From contig DYKL01000097.1 in assembly GCA_020722645.1 (NCBI GenBank), positions 1 through 7,018 on the forward strand: a stretch of DNA of 7,018 nucleotides. Direction: 5' to 3'. The DNA comes from Acetofilamentum sp. GTDB taxonomy: Bacteria; Bacteroidota; Bacteroidia; Bacteroidales; JAFGUD01. The notes under the pieces were generated by a model. The model saw only the letters and a list, made by a program, of their open reading frames with translations, had not been told where the DNA came from and did no database searches. This document shows, piece after piece, positions 1 through 5,785 of the stretch; within the stretch, counting starts at the first letter, position 1; the number at the start of each line of letters is the position of its first letter. The position numbers and the translations under genes are program-made.

Positions 1-1594
1 AATCTTCTGTTCCCATTTGGAAGTTGCCGCCTTTAATAAAGACGGTTTCGGGTTCGTAGCCGAAATTGTTGTTGTTATTTTGTGCTTGTGCAGTTAGGTT
101 TGTAGTTGTGCCGGCAGTTATACTAAAACTGCTTTGCCAAATGGTTTGCCCGCCGCTTACTATTTTTGCGGTGTGGCTGCCGGGGTCTATGCCTGCGTAG
201 GTGCTTGTGCCTGTGCTTACGTATTGCCGCATTACATCATCTATATAAAAATTACCGCTTATGCTTGTGGTTAATTTTAATGTGCCGGTTGGTTTTTGGG
301 CTTGTATTGTGACGGTTTGTCCGGCGGTTATGTAAACAGTTTCTTGCCAGTCGTTTCCTATTTTAAAGGTATGGTTACCGGCTGTAAGGTCGCTTATGGT
401 ATAAGTGTTGTTTGCCGTAAGGCTTTTTTTGTATGTTCCGTCTATGTATAGGTTACCGCTTATTTCGGTTACGAGCTGAACGCTGCCTGTTGTTTTTTCG
501 GCTTTTATTGTTGTGGTTTGGTTTGCTTGTATGCTTACTTTGCTTGTCCAAACTATTTGGCTGCCTGTTAAAATGTTAATTACTACTATTCCGGCAGGTA
601 GGCTGTAAAAGTCGTAAGTTCCGCCGGCAGAAACGGTTTTTGTTTGCAGTTGTGTGCCGGAAATGGAAGTTATTTTGGCTGTTCCGGTGTAATCGGTAAT
701 TAGTTTTAGAGTGCCGAAGTTAGAAGGTGGTGGTGGAGTTCCCAGCACAAAGACAAAGTCGCCTTCGTCAAGTGTAGGGTCAAGTATTTTGCCATACTTA
801 GGATGTTGTGCACCGTTGTTATAATTTATAACTTTGTTTTGCAAATAAAAACCAAGTTCCGAAGCAGTTAGAAAGCCGTCTTTGTCGCCATCGGCTTCGG
901 AGGTTGTCAAAGCTCTTACAAAAAGCTGTCTGAAAACGCTTTCGTCAGGTACAGTTTCGTCTGCCGAGCCACTTGTAATAAACTGTCGTACCGGCTTAGA
1001 CGTTACATGAGTAATAGCCGGAGGCACCGAAGCCCTACTATCAAAAACAGTACCGGCAAAACACGCATCAAACATAAACAAGAGGTGTTTGGATTGAGCA
1101 TTGTAAGAATATTCTTTGAATCTATCCATCGAAAGAGCTTTTTTCAAAAAACCGCTCATATCGGAATAAGGATTTGGAGCATCTATTGGCACTATGTAGC
1201 CCATTTGCTTTTTGGTGGTTGGATTTGTAATAGTGTGTCCGTGTCCTGCATAATAAATAAGAACACGACTATCAGGTTTTTGTCCGTAGTCAGCCAAAAA
1301 ATCTTTGATAGCTTTGTCAAATTGGTCGCTTACCAAATCTTGCTTTAATACAACAAAAAAACCGTGCTGTTCCAAAACAGTTTTTACTTCTTGTACATCT
1401 GTTTTGACTCCACTGAGCTGTCCCCAACCATTGTTATAACTACTTTCGCCTATCACAAGAGCGTAGCTATATTCGTACAAGTTACCACCTCCTGCATCAG
1501 GCACTACCACAGGCTTAAAACCTCTGTTATTTTGAGCATTGGCACATAAACCAAACAAACTCAAAAACGTCAGAAAAAATAAAAATTTGTTCAT
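1..1594 (-). CDS. Secreted caspase-like (C14) protease with PEGA-like repeats and FGE/SUMF1-type C-terminal domain, 3' truncated
   Basis: The reading frame is open from ATG at 1592-1594 to the window edge: 531 codons with no stop, so the C-terminus is missing. Residues 1-20 form a signal peptide (Phe/Leu-rich core, probable cleavage CANA|Q), so the product should leave the cytoplasm. Residues about 40-285 are a caspase/metacaspase-type domain: YALVIGESSY near the start, catalytic His118 in IYYAGHGH and catalytic Cys178 in FMFDACFAG. Residues 235-246 (DGDKDGFLTASE) match the EF-hand loop at every key position. A TPPPP linker (286-290) leads to three PEGA-like beta repeats (about 294-366, 370-433 and 437-505), then five Asn and FIKGGNFQMGTED, the usual opening of an FGE-sulfatase/SUMF1 domain. 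Bacterial C14 proteins are Arg/Lys-specific or uncharacterised cysteine proteases; the substrate here is unknown. By eye it is less AT-rich than the middle region. The caspase call is very secure; the FGE call rests on about 13 residues. Confidence 0.93.
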   Translation of the reverse strand, partial: MNKFLFFLTFLSLFGLCANAQNNRGFKPVVVPDAGGGNLYEYSYALVIGESSYNNGWGQLSGVKTDVQEVKTVLEQHGFFVVLKQDLVSDQFDKAIKDFLADYGQKPDSRVLIYYAGHGHTITNPTTKKQMGYIVPIDAPNPYSDMSGFLKKALSMDRFKEYSYNAQSKHLLFMFDACFAGTVFDSRASVPPAITHVTSKPVRQFITSGSADETVPDESVFRQLFVRALTTSEADGDKDGFLTASELGFYLQNKVINYNNGAQHPKYGKILDPTLDEGDFVFVLGTPPPPSNFGTLKLITDYTGTAKITSISGTQLQTKTVSAGGTYDFYSLPAGIVVINILTGSQIVWTSKVSIQANQTTTIKAEKTTGSVQLVTEISGNLYIDGTYKKSLTANNTYTISDLTAGNHTFKIGNDWQETVYITAGQTVTIQAQKPTGTLKLTTSISGNFYIDDVMRQYVSTGTSTYAGIDPGSHTAKIVSGGQTIWQSSFSITAGTTTNLTAQAQNNNNNFGYEPETVFIKGGNFQMGTED

Positions 1595-1629
1595 AACTTT
1601 ATTTTTTAGGGAAAATGAATTTTTTTTTT

Positions 1630-1664
1630 CAAAAATACAAAAAAATTTAATTTCAATAACAAAA
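1630..1664 (-). promoter_or_regulatory. Candidate Bacteroidota-type promoter for the caspase-like gene
   Basis: On the minus strand TATTTTTG (1637-1630) fits the Bacteroidota -7 consensus TAnnTTTG. A TTTTG (1664-1660) lies 22 bp upstream and a TTG (1656-1654) 16 bp upstream as possible -33 elements. The -7 box lies about 35 bp before the ATG at 1594. The tract is so AT-rich that chance matches are likely, and no Shine-Dalgarno sequence is visible before the ATG. Confidence 0.35.
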
Positions 1665-1680
1665 TTATAAAAAAAATTTA

Positions 1681-1712
1681 AACCCCGCAGGTTTTCTCAA
1701 ACCTGCGGGGTT
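1681..1712. terminator. Perfect 14-bp stem-loop, bidirectional intrinsic terminator-like
   Basis: Arms 1681-1694 and 1699-1712 are perfectly complementary around a 4-nt loop (TCTC), with a GC-rich core (CCCCGCAGG). T-rich sequence follows on both strands: TTTTTG at the end of the plus-strand arm, and TTTAAATTTTTTTT on the minus strand. It lies between the caspase promoter region and the remnants at 1784-2037, so for minus-strand transcription it would end messages coming from the right before the caspase gene. It could equally be one copy of a dispersed hairpin repeat. Confidence 0.75.
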
Positions 1713-1783
1713 TTTGTTGGTAATATCACCTGCCGGTACAAACTTGCAGCTCGTACCTTTATGTTCTTGTCGTTTGAATTAGT

Positions 1784-1903
1784 TCAATTACTGACATTAA
1801 CTTCTATCGGAAGTTCACCGGCTAAATTTGGGTCTATTGCAGTAATATCAAGTGATGCATGCATTTTTAACAAAAAAACGTAGGCAAGACAAAATTTTTT
1901 GGG
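1784..1903 (-). pseudogene. Short coding-like ORF, possible C-terminal remnant or small gene
   Basis: A minus-strand frame is open for 39 codons between a TAG at 1904-1906 and a TGA at 1784-1786, with an internal ATG at 1862-1864 that would give 26 residues. The end reads LDITAIDPNLAGELPIEV followed by NVSN. Its composition (Asp, Pro, Gly, Glu, Leu in balanced use) looks more like real protein than the Lys/Asn/Ile/Phe noise of translated AT-rich spacer. I do not recognise the family. It sits between the MBL 3' fragment and the terminator hairpin, and could be the end of a deleted gene, a small peptide gene, or chance. Confidence 0.3.
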
Positions 1904-1950
1904 CTAATATTTTTTTAGTAATCCCTTAAATCCGCAAGTCTTTTCGTAAG

Positions 1951-2037
1951 GTTAATAATCATTCCGGTTTTGATTTGCTAAATTTCAAATTCATTGTAAA
2001 ATGCAACCAAAGCCGGAAATTGAGTGCAATGTGAAGG
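1951..2037 (-). pseudogene. Broken second copy of the 3' end of the MBL-fold hydrolase gene
   Basis: These 87 bp match 3361-3447 in the same orientation with four mismatches; positions 1981-2037 are identical to 3391-3447. The matched part encodes residues 230-258 of the hydrolase (PSHCTQFPALVAFYNEFEI...), including the conserved SHC motif. In this copy Gln249 CAG has become TAG (1978-1980), which stops the frame. Beyond the repeat the frame would read on as NLTKRLADLRDY to a TAA at 1915, a tail the intact gene lacks. Nothing of residues 1-229 is present upstream, so this is a fragment, not a decayed full gene. Homology ends sharply on both sides. Confidence 0.88.
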
Positions 2038-2117
2038 TAAAACATTTGTAATCAATAACATATAAACTTATGAGTTGCTTAACTATAAAATTTGTTTTTT
2101 TACCGGACAATAATGAT

Positions 2118-2897
2118 TTATTTTATTAATTTTCCTGTTGTTCTATCAATTATATAATCTTCGATTTTCTTCCATTTTTCAGATATTGTATCATATTTAA
2201 AAGTCTGACACCACAAGCCATTTATAAAACAAGGAACAGAACTTGTAAACGACATTAAAGAATCGTTTATTTTTTCCGGAAACCAAACAACATTTTCTGT
2301 CAAATAACTATTATATTCAAATTTATTGTTATTAGTTTGAATATAAAATTTATAATGAGAACCATTATCTATACCATAACCAACAACTGTTGCAAAATCC
2401 TCTAATCCATCAAAATTCAAATCCGCAATTACAATTTCACCACAATAGTTGTCCCAAGTTTTTAATTTTGTATTTTTCTTAGTAATATAAGACCTCGAAA
2501 TATATTCAATATCTTTATCAAAAAAATACCAAGGCATCAATTGAATATTAATATAAATTTTTTGAATTATGGAATCTTTTTTATCAAAAATTTTAATAAT
2601 TCTTAAAATACTATCAGTATAATCATTTCTATTGATATTATAATATTTATCAATCAATTCATAATTGTAACTATATGACAAATCTTTAAAATAAAAGACA
2701 ATAGTAGAATCTTTCAATTTGACTTCTTTATAATATTCAGTTTTACAATTATTTAAGTTAAAAGTATCAATATTTTTAGCAACAATTTTTAATGTATCTA
2801 TGGTATCTTTATTATAAATATAAGCAACATTATTCTTTTCCTTTGTAGAACAAGAAAATATAAATAAAAATAAAATTATAGTTTTAAATATTTTCAT
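2118..2897 (-). CDS. Predicted lipoprotein with a Ca-binding-like D-x-N-x-D-G loop, unknown function
   Basis: A complete 259-residue protein. The N-terminus MKIFKTIILFLFIFSC is a short lipoprotein signal with Cys16 as the probable lipidated residue (IFSC, an acceptable but not ideal lipobox), so it is probably anchored to a membrane facing the periplasm or the surface. Residues 154-170 read EIVIADLNFDGLEDFAT: Asp159, Asn161, Asp163, Gly164 and Asp167 form the loop seen in FG-GAP/VCBS-type and XAC2610-like beta proteins, where it binds calcium. The rest is rich in Lys, Asn, Ile and Tyr, with no catalytic motif I recognise and three Cys in the second half (152, 223, 230). The ATG is supported by the signal peptide. 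The gene stands alone, with long spacers on both sides, and is very AT-rich; it lies inside the segment bounded by the 87-bp direct repeats, so recent acquisition is plausible. Confidence 0.8.
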   Translation of the reverse strand: MKIFKTIILFLFIFSCSTKEKNNVAYIYNKDTIDTLKIVAKNIDTFNLNNCKTEYYKEVKLKDSTIVFYFKDLSYSYNYELIDKYYNINRNDYTDSILRIIKIFDKKDSIIQKIYINIQLMPWYFFDKDIEYISRSYITKKNTKLKTWDNYCGEIVIADLNFDGLEDFATVVGYGIDNGSHYKFYIQTNNNKFEYNSYLTENVVWFPEKINDSLMSFTSSVPCFINGLWCQTFKYDTISEKWKKIEDYIIDRTTGKLIK

Positions 2898-3060
2898 TTT
2901 TTTATTTCATATATTGGCTTTATAATCCATTGAATTACTGATTTTTACAAATTAACATTTTCCCAAAGTATTTTACTTTCCAATTGCTGATATTTGCACT
3001 TTTTTAAGTTGCATTTTGTGATAATACTCATAACTAAGGGATTTTTACGAAATAACATAT

Positions 3061-3253
3061 TTAACCTGAATTATTCATAAAAATTATTAAAATTTTTATG
3101 AATGCAGGTCGGTTAGCGGGCTGCAATTCAGGAAACCCCGATTTAGAATAACTCAAATTTGGGTGTTTGTAAAACCCTAAATTTACTAGTTATTCTTAAT
3201 TCCCGCATAGGCGGGACAGGCTGTCAGCATTATTTATGAATAATGCGGGTTAA
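3061..3253. repeat. 193-bp element with 21-bp terminal inverted repeats and nested hairpins (MITE/REP-like)
   Basis: The ends 3061-3081 and 3233-3253 are inverted repeats matching at 19 of 21 positions, and both outer ends are TTAA. Between and within them are four further stem-loops: 3073-3085 with 3091-3103 (13 bp, perfect, loop ATTAA); 3145-3153 with 3188-3196 (9 bp) enclosing 3155-3164 with 3174-3184 (one bulge); TCCCGC/GCGGGA at 3201-3216; and GCATTATT/AATAATGC at 3227-3246. There is no ORF. Terminal inverted repeats, small size and no coding capacity suit a non-autonomous transposable element; a large structured intergenic repeat or RNA is the alternative. The TTAA ends could be a target duplication or part of the repeat itself. 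Confidence 0.6.
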
Positions 3254-3299
3254 TAATCTATGTGAACTAGGTGTCTATATGGTTATTAATAAACAAGTT

Positions 3300-3320
3300 A
3301 TTTAGTAATAGTTACTAAAT
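3300..3320 (-). terminator. Weak AT-only hairpin after the MBL gene
   Basis: ATTTAGTAA (3300-3308) and TTACTAAAT (3312-3320) form a perfect 9-bp stem with a 3-nt loop, about 35 nt past the stop of the MBL gene. It is AT-rich with only two G-C pairs and has no clear U-tract, so it is a weak candidate for the operon's end or for mRNA 3'-end stabilisation. Confidence 0.3.
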
Positions 3321-3354
3321 TGATAATTATAAAGTTTAAATTTGCTATTTGATT

Positions 3355-4134
3355 CTATAAATTAATAATCAATCCTGTTTTGATTTGCTGAATTTCAAAT
3401 TCATTGTAAAATGCAACCAAAGCCGGAAATTGAGTGCAATGTGAAGGCATTATTTTAGCAACTTTTTCATCTTTTAAATATTCAATTGTTTTTTGAGTTT
3501 GCAAATTATTCTCTTTTAAATGAAATCCACCTATAACAGCCTTCACTTTATTGATACCTGTAATTTTTTTTGCGTATTCAATAATATTACAAATGCCGGA
3601 ATGAGAACAACCTGTAACAACAATCAACTGATTGTTTTCAACAACAGCAATAGCAGAGTCGTCAGGGATATAGTCGTCTTTTGAGGTTTCGTCAAAGTAT
3701 GGAGTTTGCCATTTTTCAAAATCAAAAATTCGCGGGATTTCACCGAGAAAATAAAGATTTTCAAAAATTTGCAAAGGCTTCTCTGATGTATGTATGTCAA
3801 ATTTTTCTTTTGCTTGTTCATAAGATAAATTCATTCCCAAATACTTATTGTCAGTTTTTCTGTACCTTTTAATAAAACTGTTTTGATGAGTAATAAGTTT
3901 TTTGTTTTCGAGATTTATAAGACCATTAGCGTGATCCCAATGTCCATGACTCAAAACAACAGTTTTGACATCAGCAATATTGACATTCATTGATACTGCA
4001 TTTTTCAAAAAGACATCAGAAGCACCGGTATCTAAAAGCACAAAATTTTCTTGTGTTTCAATCAAATAAGAAAGACCGTGTTCTGCAAAGAATCCCTGTC
4101 CTGCAAAATTATCCGAAAGTATATAAATTTTCAT
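3355..4134 (-). CDS. MBL-fold metallo-hydrolase, dihydropterin-related (COG1237-like) family
   Basis: A complete 259-residue metallo-beta-lactamase-fold protein without a signal peptide, so cytoplasmic. The metal motif is LSHGHWDH (His63, His65, Asp67, His68); further conserved His are His178 in TGCSHSGI, His205 in GGFHL and His232 in PSHCT. TGCSH, GGFHL and the C-terminal SHC are typical of the family annotated as 7,8-dihydropterin-6-methyl-4-(beta-D-ribofuranosyl)aminobenzene-5'-phosphate synthase, known from the methanogen protein MJ0301. Bacterial members are mostly uncharacterised, and a pterin substrate should not be assumed. It is the last gene of the operon, 5 bp after the second NifX-like gene, which suggests a role linked to the Fe-S/NifX proteins. 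Length is normal for the family. The ATG follows the upstream stop directly and begins the first beta strand (MKIYILSDNF). Its 3' end is duplicated at 1951-2037. Confidence 0.9.
   Translation of the reverse strand: MKIYILSDNFAGQGFFAEHGLSYLIETQENFVLLDTGASDVFLKNAVSMNVNIADVKTVVLSHGHWDHANGLINLENKKLITHQNSFIKRYRKTDNKYLGMNLSYEQAKEKFDIHTSEKPLQIFENLYFLGEIPRIFDFEKWQTPYFDETSKDDYIPDDSAIAVVENNQLIVVTGCSHSGICNIIEYAKKITGINKVKAVIGGFHLKENNLQTQKTIEYLKDEKVAKIMPSHCTQFPALVAFYNEFEIQQIKTGLIINL
3361..3447 (-). repeat. Intact-gene copy of the 87-bp direct repeat
   Basis: This is the partner of 1951-2037, in direct orientation 1,410 bp away. It starts just inside the MBL gene, two codons before its end (the final Leu codon and stop lie outside the repeat), and covers codons 230-258. 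The four differences include the one that stops the other copy. Together the two copies bracket the lipoprotein gene and the hairpin element. Confidence 0.88.
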
Positions 4135-4139
4135 TTTTT

Positions 4140-4538
4140 TTAATCCAAGTTTTTAAAAACAATATGCTTTCTGTTTTCTTTGTTATTCCACTGTTCTGTA
4201 ATTTTATCAAAATTTTGTTGAATAATGTCAATTGCCTTATCAATGTTTTCAATATCAAAAACAATCGGGACATATTTTTTTGTCATATTTGTAATATTTT
4301 TGCCGAATTGTTTGTTGCAAAGCAATTGAACATCTGGTAAAATTTTACTGATTTTATTCGCTTTGTTGGGGTCTCCGTGAAAAATTTCATCTTTTTCGCT
4401 TGTTGTATTCTCTCTTTTTTCGATAAAAACACATTCCGACTTTGATAATTCGTAAATCATATAAAAATCGGCATCGCCAAAATGTTTATTGACCATATTT
4501 TGACCATCATCAGTGGCAAAAGCAACTTTAAATTTCAT
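4140..4538 (-). CDS. NifX/NifB C-terminal-like protein, divergent (FeMo-co binding fold)
   Basis: A complete 132-residue cytoplasmic protein of the dinitrogenase iron-molybdenum cofactor family (PF02579-type ribonuclease H-like fold). Residues 3-30 (VAFATDDGQNMVNKHFGDAD then FYMIYEL) carry the family's opening strand, the K-H-F-G-D-A motif and the second strand. Residues 55-65 (GDPNKANKISK) and 72-94 (LLCNKQFGKNI ... YVPIVF) replace the glycine-rich GxGPGG loop of the neighbouring paralog. This is the form often named NifB/NifX molybdenum-iron cluster-binding protein in Bacteroidota. Family members such as NifX, NafY and the Desulfovibrio orange protein bind metal-sulfur clusters. No nitrogenase gene is in view, so nitrogen fixation should not be inferred. 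It starts 10 bp after the paralog's stop and ends 5 bp before the MBL gene. The C-terminal 20 residues are charged and outside the core fold. Confidence 0.85.
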   Translation of the reverse strand: MKFKVAFATDDGQNMVNKHFGDADFYMIYELSKSECVFIEKRENTTSEKDEIFHGDPNKANKISKILPDVQLLCNKQFGKNITNMTKKYVPIVFDIENIDKAIDIIQQNFDKITEQWNNKENRKHIVFKNLD

Positions 4539-4548
4539 AAAAAATGTT

Positions 4549-4887
4549 TTAAAATTTTTTCAATTCACCTTTTAAATAAGCCTCAACAGCTTTTTCAATA
4601 ATCATATCTCCGGCACCGACAAAAATTTCTATGTTCATTTTTGATAAAAGTGTTGAAGCATTTCCACCCGGTCCGTTTCCTGTGATTAATACATTACATT
4701 CAAATTCTGACAGTCTTTGAACTGTTCTTGGACCAGCTCCGTGTGCCTCTTGTTCAATATCTTGATTATCAACTATTTGAATTTCTTTTGTTTCTGTGTT
4801 GTAAATTACAAAAAAAGGGCAACGTCCAAAACGTGCATCTACTTTGTCTTGTAGCGTTTTTCCTTGTGCAGTTATTGCTATTTTCAT
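4549..4887 (-). CDS. NifX/NifB C-terminal-like protein, canonical short form
   Basis: A complete 112-residue single-domain protein of the dinitrogenase iron-molybdenum cofactor family (PF02579), of the size of the archaeal MTH1175-type stand-alone members. It shows the opening strand MKIAITAQG, the DARFGRCPFFVIY motif (16-29), HGAGPRTVQ (49-57), the glycine-rich loop LITGNGPGGNAS (68-79) and GAGDM...AVEAYLKGEL (91-109). Its family binds metal-sulfur clusters such as FeMo-co precursors or, in orange protein, a Mo-Cu-S cluster; the cluster here is unknown. It follows the second Fe-S ATPase by 19 bp and precedes a divergent paralog by 10 bp, so it is cotranscribed with both. The ATG is clear because the first strand begins at residue 2. 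Confidence 0.92.
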   Translation of the reverse strand: MKIAITAQGKTLQDKVDARFGRCPFFVIYNTETKEIQIVDNQDIEQEAHGAGPRTVQRLSEFECNVLITGNGPGGNASTLLSKMNIEIFVGAGDMIIEKAVEAYLKGELKKF

Positions 4888-4906
4888 TTTAAAATATTTA
4901 AAAAGT

Positions 4907-5785
4907 TTATAAATTTACTATTTTAATAATTTTGTTCCAAATATCTTTAATTTTATTTGAAATTTCATTGTTTTTATATTCAACAATGCTTAACCCTTTA
5001 ACCATAGCCTTTGTGAACACATCATTATAAGGAATTTGTCCTAAAAGATTTATGTTTTCGGTTTGAGCAAAATTAACAATTTCCTGTGCCTTTTCAAAAT
5101 TCAAATCGGCTTTATTTACAATAATTCCGCATGGTATATTAAATTTTTTTGCCAATTCATATACACGTTTTAAATCGTGTACGCCTGAAACAGTAGGCTC
5201 TGTTACAAAAACCACAAAATTAGCACCCGAAAGCGAACTTATAACAGGACATCCAATTCCGGGCGAACCATCAACAAGAATAAGTTCTTTTTTGCCGATT
5301 TCGGCAAGTTGTTTAGCAATATTTTTTACTAAGGCTACTAGTTTCCCTGAATTTTCAGTACCAATTCCGAGTTTTGCGTGTACCAAAGGCGTAACAAATC
5401 GGCTCTCGGAAATATACCATTCACCGTCCAATCTTTTTTTCATCTCAATTGCTTCTGCCGGACATACTTTTTGGCAATATCCGCAACCTTCGCAATTCAG
5501 CGGTATTACTTTGTATTCGTTGTTTATGATGTCGATTGCGTCGAATCTGCAAACTTGTTGGCATCTGCCACAACTGATACATTTTTCGTTGTCGATTACA
5601 GCTTCGAGACTGCTGTAAAAATCTTCTTTTCTTTTGATTTTTGGCTTTAAAATCAAATGCATATCAGCAGCATCTACGTCGCAATCGGCAATTACGGCAT
5701 AATGTCTTGCCAGATAAGAAAAAGAGGCAGTTAATGACGTTTTTCCGGTTCCTCCTTTGCCTGATATAATTACTATTTCCTTCAT
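4907..5785 (-). CDS. MinD-superfamily P-loop ATPase with inserted 2x[4Fe-4S] ferredoxin domain (second of pair)
   Basis: A complete 292-residue protein. The deviant Walker A motif of the MinD/ParA/NifH/Mrp group is SGKGGTGKT at 8-16 (signature Lys10, P-loop Lys15), followed by DCDVDAAD (34-41) and DGSPGIGCPVI (172-182). The ferredoxin insert spans about 62-115 with eight Cys in two CxxCxxCxxxC motifs (69/72/75/79 and 98/101/104/108), the second ending in CP. This is the COG1149-type architecture. In Desulfovibrio, a pair of such ATPases is encoded with the orange protein and forms a complex with it. It probably couples ATP hydrolysis to electron or cluster transfer onto the NifX-fold proteins downstream; that role is inference. 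Its ATG abuts the stop of the upstream paralog (TAAATG, zero gap), suggesting translational coupling and a roughly equimolar pair. All key residues are intact. Confidence 0.94.
   Translation of the reverse strand: MKEIVIISGKGGTGKTSLTASFSYLARHYAVIADCDVDAADMHLILKPKIKRKEDFYSSLEAVIDNEKCISCGRCQQVCRFDAIDIINNEYKVIPLNCEGCGYCQKVCPAEAIEMKKRLDGEWYISESRFVTPLVHAKLGIGTENSGKLVALVKNIAKQLAEIGKKELILVDGSPGIGCPVISSLSGANFVVFVTEPTVSGVHDLKRVYELAKKFNIPCGIIVNKADLNFEKAQEIVNFAQTENINLLGQIPYNDVFTKAMVKGLSIVEYKNNEISNKIKDIWNKIIKIVNL

Larger units (their letters stand above)
1595..2117. other. 523-bp intergenic stretch with terminator, short coding-like ORF and a gene fragment
   Basis: No intact full-length gene is seen here. 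From left to right it holds the A/T-rich promoter region of the caspase-like gene, the 14-bp-stem hairpin at 1681-1712, a weak imperfect palindrome near 1734-1756 (GGTAC ... GTACC ends), a short minus-strand ORF ending at 1784, the broken copy of the MBL gene's 3' end at 1951-2037, and about 80 bp of AT-rich sequence before the stop of the lipoprotein gene. I see no tRNA-like or CRISPR-like structure. Confidence 0.7.
2898..3354. other. 457-bp intergenic stretch holding a hairpin-rich inverted-repeat element
   Basis: No credible coding sequence is seen. The first 160 bp are AT-rich and presumably hold the lipoprotein gene's promoter, but I find no convincing TAnnTTTG element at a good distance. 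The 193-bp inverted-repeat element occupies 3061-3253. The last 100 bp form the 3' region of the MBL operon and hold a 9-bp-stem hairpin at 3300-3320. Confidence 0.65.

Noticed and set aside
294..1135. Nucleotide tandem repeats in the PEGA region
   Set aside because: The three repeats are similar only at protein level; DNA identity between them is too low to call a DNA repeat.
1007..1549. Two plus-strand ORFs (1007-1348 and 1364-1549)
   Set aside because: They lie antisense inside the caspase-like gene, whose frame has clear family motifs throughout; their translations resemble no protein.
1541..1594. Lipoprotein signal in the caspase-like protein (Cys17)
   Set aside because: The residues before Cys17 are F-G-L, which lacks the small residue needed at -1; CANA|Q fits ordinary signal peptidase cleavage better.
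3061..3253. CRISPR array or complete insertion sequence
   Set aside because: There are no regularly spaced direct repeats and no transposase ORF; only inverted repeats are seen.
3624..4340. Further ORFs at 3624-3821 (minus), 3681-3872 and 3990-4340 (plus)
   Set aside because: They overlap the MBL and NifX-like genes in other frames and show only low-complexity Phe/Lys/Ile-rich translations.
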